A DNA stretch of 64,000 bases from Uloborus plumipes (Eukaryota > Arthropoda > Arachnida > Araneae > Uloboridae), in contig JAXGGA010002943.1 in the NCBI GenBank assembly GCA_038373865.1, positions 1 to 64,000 on the forward strand, given 5' to 3'. Positions 36,463 to 48,638 of the stretch are shown here, in pieces. A program made the position numbers and the translations under genes. The first letter of the stretch is position 1; the number at the start of each line of letters is the position of its first letter. The notes beneath the pieces are model-generated. The model had not been told where the DNA came from. It saw only the letters and a list, made by a program, of their open reading frames with translations, and searched no databases.

Positions 36463-37984
36463 TTAACCCATTTATGCCCAAGTTTTTTTTAACAATTTTT
36501 TTGCAATTTTTATCTGCTTAAAACTCGTACTTGGAATGGTTTACATACATTTTAGGCTTAAAATAGTGCGCCGTTGCCACATTTATTAAGTTATTTAACG
36601 TCCTGTTTGTAGGATATTTCACAGATATGGGAGCAAAATACGACTCTACTTGACTTTATTTTTGCAAAGTAACATTACAGAAGGCATCTGTGATCAATTT
36701 TAAGCAAACAATTTTAAAATAGTGAAGTTTTATGAAAAATAAGTTCGCAAAAAAAAACTTACTTTCTATGGCTAACCATGCTGGATCGTTGCTTGACTGA
36801 TTTGTCTGAAAATAGCTGTCAATAAATAAACTCTGATGTCCAAATAGTGTCTCTAACTGGTTTTCTCAAGAAGAAGGACTATTTAACTAGTGAAAAACAG
36901 CTTTAGTAAAATGATATACCCATTACAGGTTATTGTATGCAGTAACTAACAAGCGTCCCATTTTTAGGCTACTGGGCAATTCCACGGTAACTTACGTTAC
37001 ATTTCGACCAACTCTTATGCAGTTAGCTCCTTAGTACAGACAAATATTGTTATAAAAACCTTGTACAAAAGCATTCAGTGAAAATGACAGTCAAAAGCAA
37101 AATTAAAATGCAAAAATATTCGATGCACTTAAATTTTACAAAATTTAGCAGTCAAAAATAAGGCAGTAACTTACGTTACACAAAAAGTGAAAGGCATAAT
37201 ATAAAAATTGGTTCTAAGGCAAATTTCTGCTCTATTACAGCTGTTTTCTTTTTTGAAGTATAATTTATCAGTTTCTTATAATATTTAAGAATTAATTTTC
37301 GTAAATTTAAAATTTTATTTTAAAAATTGAATTTTATGGGAATTTTTAACTGGGTAACTTACGTTACAGTAACTTACGTTACAGTAACTTACGTTACAAA
37401 ATTCACTTACAAGCATATCTTTATTACAAAAATTAATGAATGAAAATTACAGCTTAGTTTAGATCAAAATACTGAAAATTAACAATTATGAGTTAAATTT
37501 ACAGAAATTCAATGCCAAACTCAATGATCAATCAAAAATATTACAAAACATAAGACTTTTAAATGCATACTGACCGCTGGTATTAACAAGTTCAGGTAAT
37601 TCTATTTTCGAATCATGTTTTCTCTTATAATAAATTTCCTCTGTTGTTTCTGGCCATTTCTAATTGGTACCAACAGCAGTCATTACTATTACTTTAAACT
37701 CGTTTTCTTCAATAATCGTCACAACTCAAGGATACAATGTATTTTCGTACTTCACCACACACCAGTCACCAGCTTTTATCTCTGTTTTTTCTTCTTGTTC
37801 CTTAAAATACTAACTAAACGAAACCCTACATTTTGTTCATTTCTGGTTCTTAAATGGTCATTGTCAATGTGCGGATCTTCAGAAAATATTTTTGATTTTT
37901 GATACATTTTGCTTTTTCTAACATATTTCAATACTATCAAGAGTGACTTTTATTCAAGAATCTGTAATATCCACATGACTTTTG

Positions 37985-39234
37985 AGTCAATCCATGTCAA
38001 ATCACCCAGGAAAACGGGATTTTGTAACCCATGTCCTTGGATTTTGATAAAACTTGGTGTATTTAATACTTTTATGGTGGTAAGTAACCATATGAATTCT
38101 TTTGCCCATATGTGATCTGGTTTTTGTTTTACAGGCCGTCAAACTTTTCAAAAAATTGCATTTTCTGTCAACCGCTAAGCCTAATCGGCATGTATACGTA
38201 TCTCTTCAGTAAATTGTGACGGGTGCAGAAATCTTTCAATATTTCCAAAAATTCTCAGATATGTTACTGAAAGTATGAGGATTTAATAAAAAAATACTTG
38301 AAATTTATATAATATAATTTTGTTTGAATAAAATTTGAATAAACTACGACAAGCATTTTTTTTCTTGTGCAAAACATGAGTTTACTTAAGTGGCATTTCA
38401 CGAAAAGGCGGAGGTCCTATTCAATAATGGAAGCATTCGAAATGAGCCTGAAGGTGTGTTCTATCATTGCAAAGAATAAAATTAGTGGTTTTTTTCGTTT
38501 TCTTGTTGCTGTTGCACAATATACACATTTCAGTATCAAAATTTTTGAAAAAAAGTTCTAGTCATTTTCCTAACCTAAATTTCACTGAAAAGCAAACATA
38601 CCTTTATTTTTAAGTGTATTTACAGCCCTATTATGCTACTTAAAAATCATCTTAATCCCTTATTAAGCAGAAAGAAAAGTGAGAAATAATTTATGACTCC
38701 CAAATTCAGTTGTTAAGTTCAGAAAAATATCAGATGTAGAAAAAAGATGTGCAAAACATGAATTCACTTTAGTAGCTTTTTATGAAGAGGCGGAGGTCAT
38801 ATTCAATATTAGAAGCATTCGAAATAAACCTAAAGGTGTGTTCTATCATTGCAAAGAACAGAATTAGTGGCTTTTTTCGTTTTTTTTTTTTTTTTTTGCT
38901 ATTGCACAATATATACATTTCAGTACCAACATTTTTGAAAAAAGTTCTAGTCATTTCCTAACTTAATTTTCAATATTTTTTGTGTAAAAGAAGCATAGCT
39001 CATGCTTTTGTAGCATAAAAACGTATTATATTTATTTTTAATGATTTATAATTGTATTGAATGTGCGAAGAAGAGATAGGATAGCACAATCTTTGAAGAA
39101 AAAATAACAATGAAAAATATGAGTTTCCGAATATTATCGGATTGTTTGTCTTTGAAGTGTTTGTGTGATCCTGTTTTCAGCAAATTTAAGGAATATTCTG
39201 TTTGATATTTTAACGCTCGACCTTCCTTGCATTT
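37985..39234 (+). repeat. Left arm of foldback F2
   Basis: Pairs with 39763-40997. Strings such as ACTACGACAAGCATTTTTTT and GTTTGTCTTTGAAGTGTTTG recur inverted. Confidence 0.9.
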
Positions 39235-39762
39235 CCGACGTCGGACAGTACTTGTTGAAGTCACGTTATCATGAAATATTCGGAATACTTATTTTGTACA
39301 TATTCAATCTCCTTTTGAAGAGAATAGTAACATCTTCCAGAATCTTATGTTACGGACCGTTTGACGTAGTTATTTCATCTAACATCTTACCATTTCTTGG
39401 TTATAGTAAAGATAATAGTCCTTTCTTAGGTAAAAGATAGTCTTGCTTCAAATCCAGCATAGTCACTTACTTGAAAATTTTCAATTTTTTTCTTTTAAAC
39501 TCCAATAGCAAGTGTCGAAAGCTGTGTTTGTTCTTAACTGGATGCTGAAATTTCTAGTTTATTTTTATTGAATTATGTCTGTCCGGGGCTCTAGCTTTTT
39601 AATTATCTCCTATTATTATTTATCAGTGCAAACCAACCTTCCTGATAAGCGAATCCAATGAAAAACAAACAAACCAAAATAGAAAACCCACTCACATTCT
39701 TTATCCCTCTTATCACTATGACCCATATTTTGATAAAATAAGAAGAGACCTGATACATGCGC
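39235..39762. other. Core of foldback F2
   Basis: A 528-bp unpaired centre with no domain and no motif array that I can see, unlike the core of F1. Confidence 0.6.
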
Positions 39763-40997
39763 AAATGCAAGGAAGGTTGAGCGTTAAAATATCAAACAGT
39801 ATATTCCTTAAATTTGCTGAAAACAGGATCACACAAACACTTCAAAGACAAACAATCCGATAATATTCGGAAACTCATATTTTTCATTGTTATTTTTTCT
39901 TCAAAGATTGTGCTATCCTATCTCTTCTTCGAACATTCAATACAATTATAATTCATTAAAACTAAATATAATACGTTTTTATGCTACAAAAGCATGAACA
40001 ATGCTTCTTTTAAGCAAAAAATATTGAAAATTAAGTTAGGAAAATGACTAGAACTTTTTTCAAAAATGTTGGTACTGAAATGTGTATATTGTGCAATAGC
40101 AACAAGAAAACGAAAAAAAGCCACTAATTTTATTCTTTGCAATGATAGAACACACCTTTAGGTTTATTTCGAATGCTTCTATTATTGAATATGACCTCCG
40201 CCTCTTCATTAAAAACTACTAAAGTAAATTCATGTTTTGCACATCTTTTTTCTACATCTGATATTTTGCTGAACTTAACAACTGAATTTGAAAGTCATAA
40301 ATTATTTCTCAATTTTCTTTCTGCTTAATAAGGGATTAAGATGATTTTTAAGTAGCATAATAGGGCTATAAATACACCTAAAAATAAAGTTATGTTTGCT
40401 TTTCAGTGAAATTTAGGTTAGGAAAATGACTAGAACTTTTTTTCAAAAATTTTGATACTGAAATGTGTATATTGTGCAACAGCAACAAGAAAACGAAAAA
40501 AACCGACAAAGTTTATTCTTTGCAATGATAGAACACACCTTCAGGCTTATTTCGAATGCTTCCAATATTGAATAGGACCTCCGCCTTTTCGTGAAATGCC
40601 ACTTAAGTAAACTCATGTTTTGCACAAGAAAAAAAATGCTTGTCGTAGTTTATTCAAATTTTATTCAAACAAAATTATATTATATAAATTTCAAGTATTT
40701 TTTTATTAAATCCTCATACTTTCAGCAACATATCTGAGAATTTTTGAAAATATTGAAAGATTTCTGCACCCGTCACAATTTACTGTAGAGATACGTATAC
40801 ATGCAGATTAGGCTTAGCGGTTGACAGAAAATGCAATTTTTTGAAAAGTTTGACGGCCTGTAAAACAAAAACCAGATCACATATGGGCAAAAGAATTCAT
40901 ATATTTACTTACCACCATAAAAATATTAAATACACCAAATTTTATCAAAATCCGAGGACATGGGTTACATGACCGGGTGAACTGACGTGGAATGACC
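39763..40997 (-). repeat. Right arm of foldback F2
   Basis: Reverse complement of the left arm, from AAATGCAAGGAAGGTTGAGC outward to GGAATGACC. Confidence 0.9.
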
Positions 40998-42020
40998 CTT
41001 TTCTCATACCCCTTCTACAGCGCATCTTTTCTGCAGAATTCAGTGGCATTTTAATGCAGAACCAAATATATTTCAATTGAAAGAGATAAACTATTTTTAT
41101 ATTTGTTTTTTCCAAAACATATTTGATAACTTTAAATCATAACAGAAGTCATTTTTGAATCATTCATAGAACATTACCTCCTAAATATTCTGAATGCAGT
41201 GATATTGTTTAAAGAGAATTAATATCTTAACAGCCAAAAAGAAGCATGTAATTTATAATAAAGGTGTATTGTAATCTTATTAACAAACAGACATTTTAAG
41301 AAATGTGAGTAATCTAAATTAAGTAAATACAGTACAATTAAAAGAATTATTGAATAAATTACTTCTATTAACCACATAGGTTTTATTTACAATTTACTTT
41401 ATTTCGAAACACAAGTATTGAAGTTCTACTAAGGTAACTTACGTTATCTGCATATGTGGGTAACTTACGTTACACGTTTTGATTGTAGCACAAAAAATTA
41501 AATAAACAATATTCAAAAGAAAAGTACTGTTATTTGCTTAGTACACATCTATAAGATAGAAAATATAACATAGTTAACATTGTATTGCCCTTTCTTTATT
41601 TGCTGTAAAACCTTTAACATGTTTTTGGTAACTTACGTTACTAAGAACAGAGCCTTTTTGAAATTGACATAAATCACTTAATTAAATTGAAAACACTTGT
41701 TTCATCAATTCACAATATTAATTTAAAGTGTAATAAACAACAATCTTCCTTTGTCACATTTATCTAATGGAAAAAATTGAAACTTATCAATGTTGAAAGT
41801 TTGACCATTTGCTTCACTGAAAATAAAATACTCTAATACCAACTTCAAAGTATTGCCGAAACTAAAAAGCTACATTCCTAACAAAAAATTGTTATAAATA
41901 AGAAACTTCTAACATTTTTAAACCAAAAAATATGCCGAACAGTTACATTACTCGAGTTTAATTTTTTCAACGCTTTTTCACACTTGCATGGAATTGCCCT
42001 ACTGGGCAAAAATGGGTTAA

Positions 42021-42654
42021 CAAACGAAATTTACATCCTGAAAGGTAAGTTATTTAATACGAATCAAGCATACGGGATTAAAAAAAACAGTAGTTTCTTA
42101 CACCAAGCTAAACAAAACATGAAAAATTGGTAAAAAGAACTTCAAATCGTACGCTTTATAGCAAATATAGCTTCCAATTTCAAGACATAAAATTCCTTAG
42201 AAGACACAGATATTTTTCCAACTGAAAATAAATCCTACTTTTACAATATAAAAACCTAAAATCGAAAAAAAGTTTTTCTCTTTTGGACACAGGATGATTA
42301 ATGGTTTTTAAAGTAATTGTTGGTGTGGAAATACGTTTACGTTTGTCTCAGTTTTCACATTAAAAGTGTGGATCGTATTTTGCGGTTTTGCGCTGATATG
42401 TACCATTTCAAGTGTTAGGAGGCAAAGTTTTATTGATTTATTTGCAATAGATTTGTGGTTAGGATGGATAACTTTTTTGACAGAAAAACTAATGACAGTT
42501 TCAATGTTTTTTCAAGGATTTTTTAAAGGATTTATTTTCTTGTTTTGACATCATTTAGATCGTGGAGTAGATTATTCGCAAACGTAAATCTTTATTTCTT
42601 AAAATGATAAACTGTTAGACATGAAAATTTGAATTAGATACTACTGTCTGATCG
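42021..42654. other. AT-rich DNA with no supported gene
   Basis: A 60-codon frame at 42366-42548 is hydrophobic but unrecognised. Confidence 0.4.
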
Positions 42655-42960
42655 TCTTAGGTAATATCTTCCGCGTATTTACGCATGCATCAGGTCTTCT
42701 CTGATCTTACTAAAAATAGGGGTGATAGGTAAAGTAACAATGAGGGGAAAAATAATAAAAAGCAATTTGAGCCGTATCAAACAACGTAGAACAATGCTAA
42801 TTTCAAATACATAGTTTAGTTGAATATTTCAAAATTATATAGCAAATGCAAGTATTAAAATGAAAACTTCGGAAAGTTCCCACTCACAACACATCACCCC
42901 TTTTTTAAGTAGAATGGTTCCCGTGTGCTATGGGCGGCTTTCATAGACGGAGAATATATG
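42655..42960 (+). repeat. Dispersed repeat R3, copy 3
   Basis: Shares GCCGTATCAAACAACGTAGA and CGGAAAGTTCCCACTCACAA with copies 1 and 2. It is closer to copy 2 over the TCTTCTCTGATCTTACTAAA stretch. Confidence 0.75.
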
Positions 42961-43508
42961 TAAGACTTTTAGGATCAAAACTAGTTCAATCCACTTTCGA
43001 AAATTTCACACGAGAAAACAAGAACTCGTTGAGCTGTTTGACAAAAAAAGCAGAAAAAAATACATATTGACAGCAGTTTTCGAAATGACTGTATACAATG
43101 TGTTCCGAATTGCTTTACAGAATAATAGTGTCTACAAAGAACTATCAAATCATGGAATAAAACAAACTTTTAATGATGTGTGATTTCTTATCGATTATTT
43201 CTTATCGATCTTATGATGTGTGAAAATCTTATTCTTTTTTCTTTTGTTGCCAAAACTCAAACCTTTTGTCTCTTTTAGGTGGAAAGGATGATTATATCAA
43301 ATATTCAAGGCTTATCTCGATTAGCATGTATGATATGAAAAATGGCATACACCTTTCTTTGTTTTCAGTGTTTATTTAAATAGAATTTTACATTAGTTTT
43401 GAAACTTTGCTCTTTTAAAATCATACTATTTGTTACGACGGACACTGTGGGAAAATCCAAGATAAGAAATTTTGCAGTTTTCTTACATGTCTACTAAATA
43501 ATTGCGTA
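42961..43508. other. AT-rich DNA with no feature seen
   Basis: No gene or repeat end recognised. Confidence 0.45.
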
Positions 43509-43695
43509 CACTGTAAAAAATAAATGCTATTTTTACAGTATAATGCGGCTAATTTTATAGTAATTTCACATTAATAAACTGTAAAATTGCTAATTTTACA
43601 TTAGTAAACTGTAAAAATGCTAGTTTACAGTAATAAACGGCAAAACAGCTAGTTTTACAGTTTATTTCTGTATTTTTACTGTTTTAAACTGGAAC
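43509..43695 (+). mobile_element. CACTG-MITE copy 7, truncated
   Basis: Has the left end CACTGTAAAAAATAAATGC after TA and about one half of the element. It stops near the TTTTAAACTGGAAC phrase, where the first half of full copies ends. The second half and right end are missing. Confidence 0.8.
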
Positions 43696-45143
43696 TTATT
43701 ATTTGCTAACTAGAAGTTTACAACTTAAAGCTGCGGTTTACGCCAGCAATAACTATTTTTTACTTAGAGGATACAAAAAAAAATGCAAAAGTAACTAAGC
43801 ATAAAGAAGTGTTATTTTCCAAAGTTTTAATCTTTTGTTATGCTAATCGCAAAAACTAATTTTAACTGTAGCAGTAGTAAATTTCTTTACAGTCGATCAA
43901 TTTACTTTATTCCAATTTTTTTTCTACCATGCACGAAACTTTTTTTCCTCTGAAGATAGATGCTTCAGAGTACAAAAATATTGCTGTTGAATTATTTTCG
44001 GAATAAAGGAAAATTCGTCAGCCTTTCGTAAAAGCTTATGGAAGAGGCTCTTTGATTAATGCTTTTTCCTATAACCAGTGATAGAGGATTTACGTTTTTC
44101 TTTCAATTATCTGGAAATATATTCCTCCGAAAATTTTTCTTCTTCTCTTTTTTGTTCTCGGCAAAGCAGAAAAGGGAAAAAATGTAACGCATAAAGGAGT
44201 AAGTTTAGAGGTCAGTTTGAAACATTATTATTCTGTTTTAATTCGACAGATAAGAGAGCTGAAGTTGGGACAAACTCTTAAAAATACTTTACTCTTTTTC
44301 GGAGCTTTTAATTTTTCAATTTATTTCTTTAGATAATCTCTCAAATATTATATTTTGTTTTTTTATTAATTTTCTAAAGGGATTCCTGAAGCAGCGTTTG
44401 ATGTTTTTATTGCTTCAAAAAGTGGAGTTTATTTATTTTCATTTATTTAAATTATAATTAGTTGAATTCTGATCACTGTCCTATATATACTGTCTTTGAA
44501 CGCTTCTCCTTGTTGCTGCAGGACTATGGCCTAACTTGTGAAATTCCTGCGCCAAACTATACTTGTTGTTTAATAGTATAGTTTGTTTAAACCTACTTTC
44601 ACGTTTCACAGATGAAAAAATCGTTAAAGCCCTCATAGCACCATTTATAGGTACTCGTATTGCAATTACTGAGTTCAGCGCCGAAGTGTTGGTACTTTCC
44701 GTAACTAATTTTCAAAATTCTGCTCATGATTTTTACTGCTTTCACAATAAACATATCGTTTATCTCATTCAAAAATCGTCATTTGTTTCTGAAATATTCA
44801 ATTTAAAAATCAGAGAGTCCTTTGCTGGACACCCAGCAGGTTTATATTGCAAAAACTCGCGATATATCGCGAATATATAATTTAAAATGAAAAACTGGTC
44901 AATTATTGCAAAAAAAAAAGTTTTTTTTTCTTTTTTTTAATTATTATTACTTTTTTTTTTATTGTCCAATAAAGCATTTTGAATGAGCATTCAATGCAAC
45001 GAAGTTAACGTACGAAAATTTTATATGCACATTCATAATAAGCATTATCCGTTGCATGTGCATTGTGCGTACCCTCCGTTCATGACCAAAATTGCAATTG
45101 CAAAAGCAAGTGACAAAATAGTTAAAAAGATTTCGACCAGCTA
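43696..45143. other. AT-rich DNA with no supported gene
   Basis: A 105-codon frame at 44563-44880 has no domain that I recognise, and its surroundings show no splice or regulatory context that would support it. Confidence 0.45.
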
Positions 45144-45556
45144 CACTGAAAAAAAATGGATGTTGTTTTTACAGTATAATACAGCTAATTATGAAGTTAT
45201 AAACTGTAAAAATTTCTAATTTTACAGTAATTAACTGTACATTTTCAACTTTTACAGAACTAAACAGTAAAATTGCTCCTTTTACAGTAATAAACTGCAA
45301 AATTACTAGTTTTACAGTTTATTACTGTCCTTTTTGCAGTTTTAAACTCGAGCCCCTGATTCCAGTATTATACTGTTGTTTTTACAGTATAATGCAGCTA
45401 AATTTTACGGCAATAAACTGTAAAATTGCTAATCTTGCAGTAAGAAACCGTAAAATTGCTAATTTTACACTTTATTACTGTACATTTTACAGTTTTAAGT
45501 TGGAACCTCGGCTGCCAGTATTATACTATAAAAACAACAGTTCATTTTTTGCAGTG
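45144..45556 (+). mobile_element. CACTG-MITE copy 8
   Basis: Full copy, from CACTGAAAAAAAATGGATG to CATTTTTTGCAGTG, with TA on both sides (45142-45143 and 45557-45558) and two halves. Confidence 0.9.
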
Positions 45557-46778
45557 TATGAGAGAGTTAAAAGATGCCTAAAAGGAATAATACAAAGTAA
45601 TTTAAAACAAAACTGGAAAAAAATGAAATTTCCAACCTTGAAAACTTTTTTTTTTTTTTTTTTTTTGTAGAATAACCCTTATTGTAAAGTTTTGCTACGA
45701 GTACTTCTTTTTAAAGTAGGCTTCACATTTTTGAAGCATTCCGCTGGAAGCCATTAGGGCAATTCCATCGTTACAGACGTAACAATCGCAGACTTTGAAC
45801 ACAAATAACTTTGGTTTGGGCTGATGAAAGTCTTCAATTTTTTTTTCCTGTAGTGTAACTTGATAATGTTTATGCCACATTAAATTTGCGTGCAGATTGC
45901 TTAATTACAAAAAAAAAAAAAAAAAAACAGAAATTAAAAACTGCCTGTTACAGACGTAATTCACAAAACAGCAAAAACGCGACTATGTCATACAACTTAC
46001 AATATTCCTCTGGATTATACGGAAATTTTGAACTTCTTTTTTTTTTTAATACGTATTCTAGAGACTTCAAGCTTTCTAAAACCATAAAGATTGTGTGGAT
46101 TTTGACTGCGAATTTATGAAAAAAATTCATAAACTTGTTACGGACGAAACAAAGTGGTGTTACAGACGTAACATCTCTGATTTGAAAGTAGAAAACAGTA
46201 TTTTAAAGCAGGAATAAACAAAGATTTTGTGCTAAAACAATACAGTAGCATTAATTAACACATTATTTGAATATTTTAAGTTATACTGCAACAGTTTTAG
46301 AAAATTTGGTTAAGTCTGGGGGAGTTGAGAGCATATGCCGATATGTCAATATGTAACAATAAATTAATGCATCTTAAAACAATTATTTCCAAGAAAGATT
46401 GACACAAGAAAAGTTTAGAAGGGCCTTCACACAAATTTATTTATTTGTATTCTTAAAATTAATGCATAATGGGGCTGCTACATAAAAAAATCGGGAAAAG
46501 TAAATTCCTCCCTGGAATCATTGATTGGTCTTAGGAGAACTTAAAAATTTTTAAAATGTTGGATGATATAGCGGAATACTAGTACCAAACTAAAATTTAA
46601 CCTTCTTGGTGACAGTTGGTCAATTTTGATAAATTTTTTTTGAATGAAAAAATGTGTCCTTTTTCGTCCGACGTTTTCGAAATTCGAACGGCATTTTCGC
46701 AAATAAATTTCAATTACATGCCGACATAATTAAAAATTTCAAAATCAGAATACCAGAAACTTTAGTACTCGTACCATA

Positions 46779-47996
46779 CACTGAAGTGACAAAAGTCATG
46801 GGATAGCAATATGCAAATTTTCAGATGGCAGTAGCATCGCATAGAACAGGTATAAATGCGCAGTGCTTTTACAGAGCTTTCATATCTGTTCAAGTTATTC
46901 ATGTGAAGAGGTTTTAACGTGATGATGACCGCACGACGTGAATTAACAGACTTTGAACGCGGAATGTTAGTTGGAGCTAGACGCATGGGTCATGCCATTT
47001 CGGAAATCGTTAGAGAATTCAACATTCCCAGATCCAGTGTGTCAAGAGTGTGCCGAGAGTATGAAATTTCAGGCATAACATCCCACCATGGACAGCGCAG
47101 TGGTCGACCGCCTGCACTTAAAGATCGAGACCGGCGACGTCTGCAAAGAGTCGTAAATTCTAACAGACAAGCAACACTGCGTCAAATCACCGTAGAAATC
47201 AATGTGGGACGTACAATGGACGTGTCTGCTAGAACTGTGCGGAGAAATTTGGATTTCTTGGGCTATTCCAGCAGAAGACCGACTCGAGTGCCTTTACTGA
47301 CAGAACGACATCGCTTGCAGCGACTCTCGTGGGCACGTGAGCATATCGGTTGGTCCCTAGATGAATGGAAAACCGTGGCCTGGTCCGATGAGTCACGATT
47401 TCAGCTGGTAAGAGCCGATGGTAGGGTTCGAGTGTGGCGCAGACCCCACGAAGCCATGGACCCAAACTGTCAGCAAGGCACTGTTCAAGCTGGTGGTGGC
47501 TCCGTAATGGTGTGGGCTGTTTTTTCATGGCATGGACTTGGTCCTCTAGTGCGACTGGACCGAACATTGACTGGAAATGCTTATGTGCAGCTACTTGGAG
47601 ATCACTTGCAGCCATTCATGGACTTCATGTACCCAAACAACGATGGGATTTTTATGGATGACAATGCGCCATGTCACCGGGCCACAACTGTTCGCAATTG
47701 GTTTGAAGAAAATTCTGGACAATTCCAACGAATGATTTGGCCACCTAGATCGCCCGACATGAATCCCATTGAGCATTTATGGGACACCATCGAGAGGTCT
47801 GTTCGTGCCCAAAATCCTGCCCCATCAACGCTTTCACAATTATGGACGTCTATCGAGACAGCATGGCTCAATATTCCTGCAGAAGACTTCCAACGACTTG
47901 TTGAGTCCATGCCACGTCGAGTTGTTGCACTTCGCCGGGCAAAAGGAGGGCCGACACGATATTAAGAGGTATCCCATGACTTTTGTCACTTCAGTG
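46779..47996 (+). mobile_element. Full-length Tc1-like transposon
   Basis: Both ends carry the same 27-bp inverted repeat, starting CACTGAAGTGACAAAAGTCA, without a mismatch. TA lies on both sides (46777-46778 and 47997-47998). The 1218-bp element has one intact transposase gene. Perfect ends and an unbroken frame suggest recent insertion and possible activity. It sits inside element C. Confidence 0.95.
46919..47965 (+). CDS. Tc1-like transposase, DD36E, intact
   Basis: This 348-residue protein catalyses cut-and-paste movement of its own element at TA sites. The N-terminal half (residues about 8-125) carries a paired helix-turn-helix domain with a GRPP hook (QRSGRPPAL) between the two parts. 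The catalytic domain has Asp157 (WSDESRF), Asp248 (MDDNAPCH) and Glu285 (NPIEHLW), with a glycine-rich stretch QAGGGSVMVW at 190-199. There are 36 residues between Asp248 and Glu285, against 34 in classical Tc1, so the triad is DD36E. The ATG at 46919 opens a run of three Met codons, and the first is the likely start. The stop lies 31 bp from the element end. Base composition is clearly more GC-rich than the neighbourhood, which fits a recent arrival. Confidence 0.95.
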   Translation: MMMTARRELTDFERGMLVGARRMGHAISEIVREFNIPRSSVSRVCREYEISGITSHHGQRSGRPPALKDRDRRRLQRVVNSNRQATLRQITVEINVGRTMDVSARTVRRNLDFLGYSSRRPTRVPLLTERHRLQRLSWAREHIGWSLDEWKTVAWSDESRFQLVRADGRVRVWRRPHEAMDPNCQQGTVQAGGGSVMVWAVFSWHGLGPLVRLDRTLTGNAYVQLLGDHLQPFMDFMYPNNDGIFMDDNAPCHRATTVRNWFEENSGQFQRMIWPPRSPDMNPIEHLWDTIERSVRAQNPAPSTLSQLWTSIETAWLNIPAEDFQRLVESMPRRVVALRRAKGGPTRY

Positions 47997-48638
47997 TATT
48001 ATGCTATGTACATGTATTGCTCATCATGTGCTTTTTACCTTAACTAGAAATTTACTTTTGCTACGGACATAACATAGAGCCATTTGTTATGTCCGAAATG
48101 TTACGTCTGTAACAGCATTAATTTAAAAACTAAATCAGTTTGCAATATTTTTAACTATGGTGGGCAATTAATCTAAGAATTTGCCAAAAGGACCATTAAG
48201 AGGTTTTTTTTAATTTTGATTTTTTAGGACGTAATGACAACTTTTGCTTCTTTTTCTGTTACAGACGTAACATCAAACTTCTTTTTTTCAAGCTTCAATT
48301 ACACCATTTAGATCAATTCAAAAGAAGTAATGAATGCATATTATTATAGTACTGTCTTAGTAGTTAAAATTGTGCTACAAGTAGTTATTTTTGTTTTTAT
48401 TTTTCGATGAGAAATAGGCATTTGAAAATGTGTTCTTTTTTCTGATTTTTTTTTACTAGTTCGTGAATATCGTACTTCCAACTAAGAAAACAAGTATTAT
48501 TATAACTCTCACCAAAAAAGCAATGCAGGATTCTTAAAATATACATCTTAAGCTTTAAAATGATGTATAACATAGCAACATAACTTCAATATGAATTTTT
48601 GACCAATTGGTTTCACTTTTCATGGAATGGCCCATTAT

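Larger units (their letters stand above)
37985..40997. mobile_element. Foldback element F2 with about 1.25-kb inverted arms
   Basis: The arms 37985-39234 and 39763-40997 are inverted copies around a 528-bp core. Ends are AGTCAATCC and GGAATGACC. The flanks CTTTTG (37979-37984) and CTTTTC (40998-41003) look like a drifted 6-bp duplication. The terminal ATTCCA-GTCAAATCACC pattern matches foldback F1. Each arm contains a diverged internal duplication of about 200 bp (left arm 38367-38570 and 38755-38955). No protein domain is visible. Confidence 0.8.
36975..41998. mobile_element. Motif-array element B (GGCAATTCC ends), with nested foldback
   Basis: Ends GGCAATTCC and GGAATTGCC are flanked by CTACTG at 36969-36974 and 41999-42004. 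The host's own GGGC next to the site makes the exact duplication length ambiguous. Eight copies of GTAACTTACGTTAC (some imperfect) lie in the two flanks: 36987, 37166, 37354, 37369, 37384, 41434, 41460 and 41628. Three of them form a tight 15-bp-period array. No transposase frame is present. Foldback F2 occupies the middle 3 kb. Confidence 0.75.
36467..42016. mobile_element. PiggyBac-like MITE split by a 5-kb insertion
   Basis: Ends CCCATTTATGCCCA and TGGGCAAAAATGGG are inverted and flanked by TTAA (36463-36466 and 42017-42020). TTAA duplications and CCC ends are characteristic of piggyBac-type elements. Excluding element B the host MITE is about 0.52 kb. A second copy with similar ends lies at 57655-58136. 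Confidence 0.8.
45758..48632. mobile_element. Motif-array element C (GGCAATTCC ends), carrying a Tc1-like insert
   Basis: Ends GGCAATTCC and GGAATGGCC are flanked by CATTAG (45752-45757) and CATTAT (48633-48638). Eight copies of GTTACAGACGTAAC or its complement (some imperfect) lie in both flanks: 45770, 45947, 46137, 46159, 48060, 48086, 48100 and 48258. The right ends of B and C are also alike (CATTCCATG followed by AAGTG-AAA). The own length, without the Tc1-like element, is about 1.65 kb. It encodes no protein that I recognise. Confidence 0.75.

Noticed and set aside
37354..37397. Three tight GTAACTTACGTTAC repeats as a host transcription-factor site cluster
   Set aside because: The same motif occurs only in the two flanks of element B in this window, so a role in the element is more likely.
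44563..44880. 105-codon frame as a possible host exon
   Set aside because: No domain, weak start context, AT-driven composition and no flanking splice signals that stand out.
47229..47910. Minus-strand frames opposite the Tc1-like transposase
   Set aside because: They are shadows of the real gene on the plus strand, kept open by its codon use.
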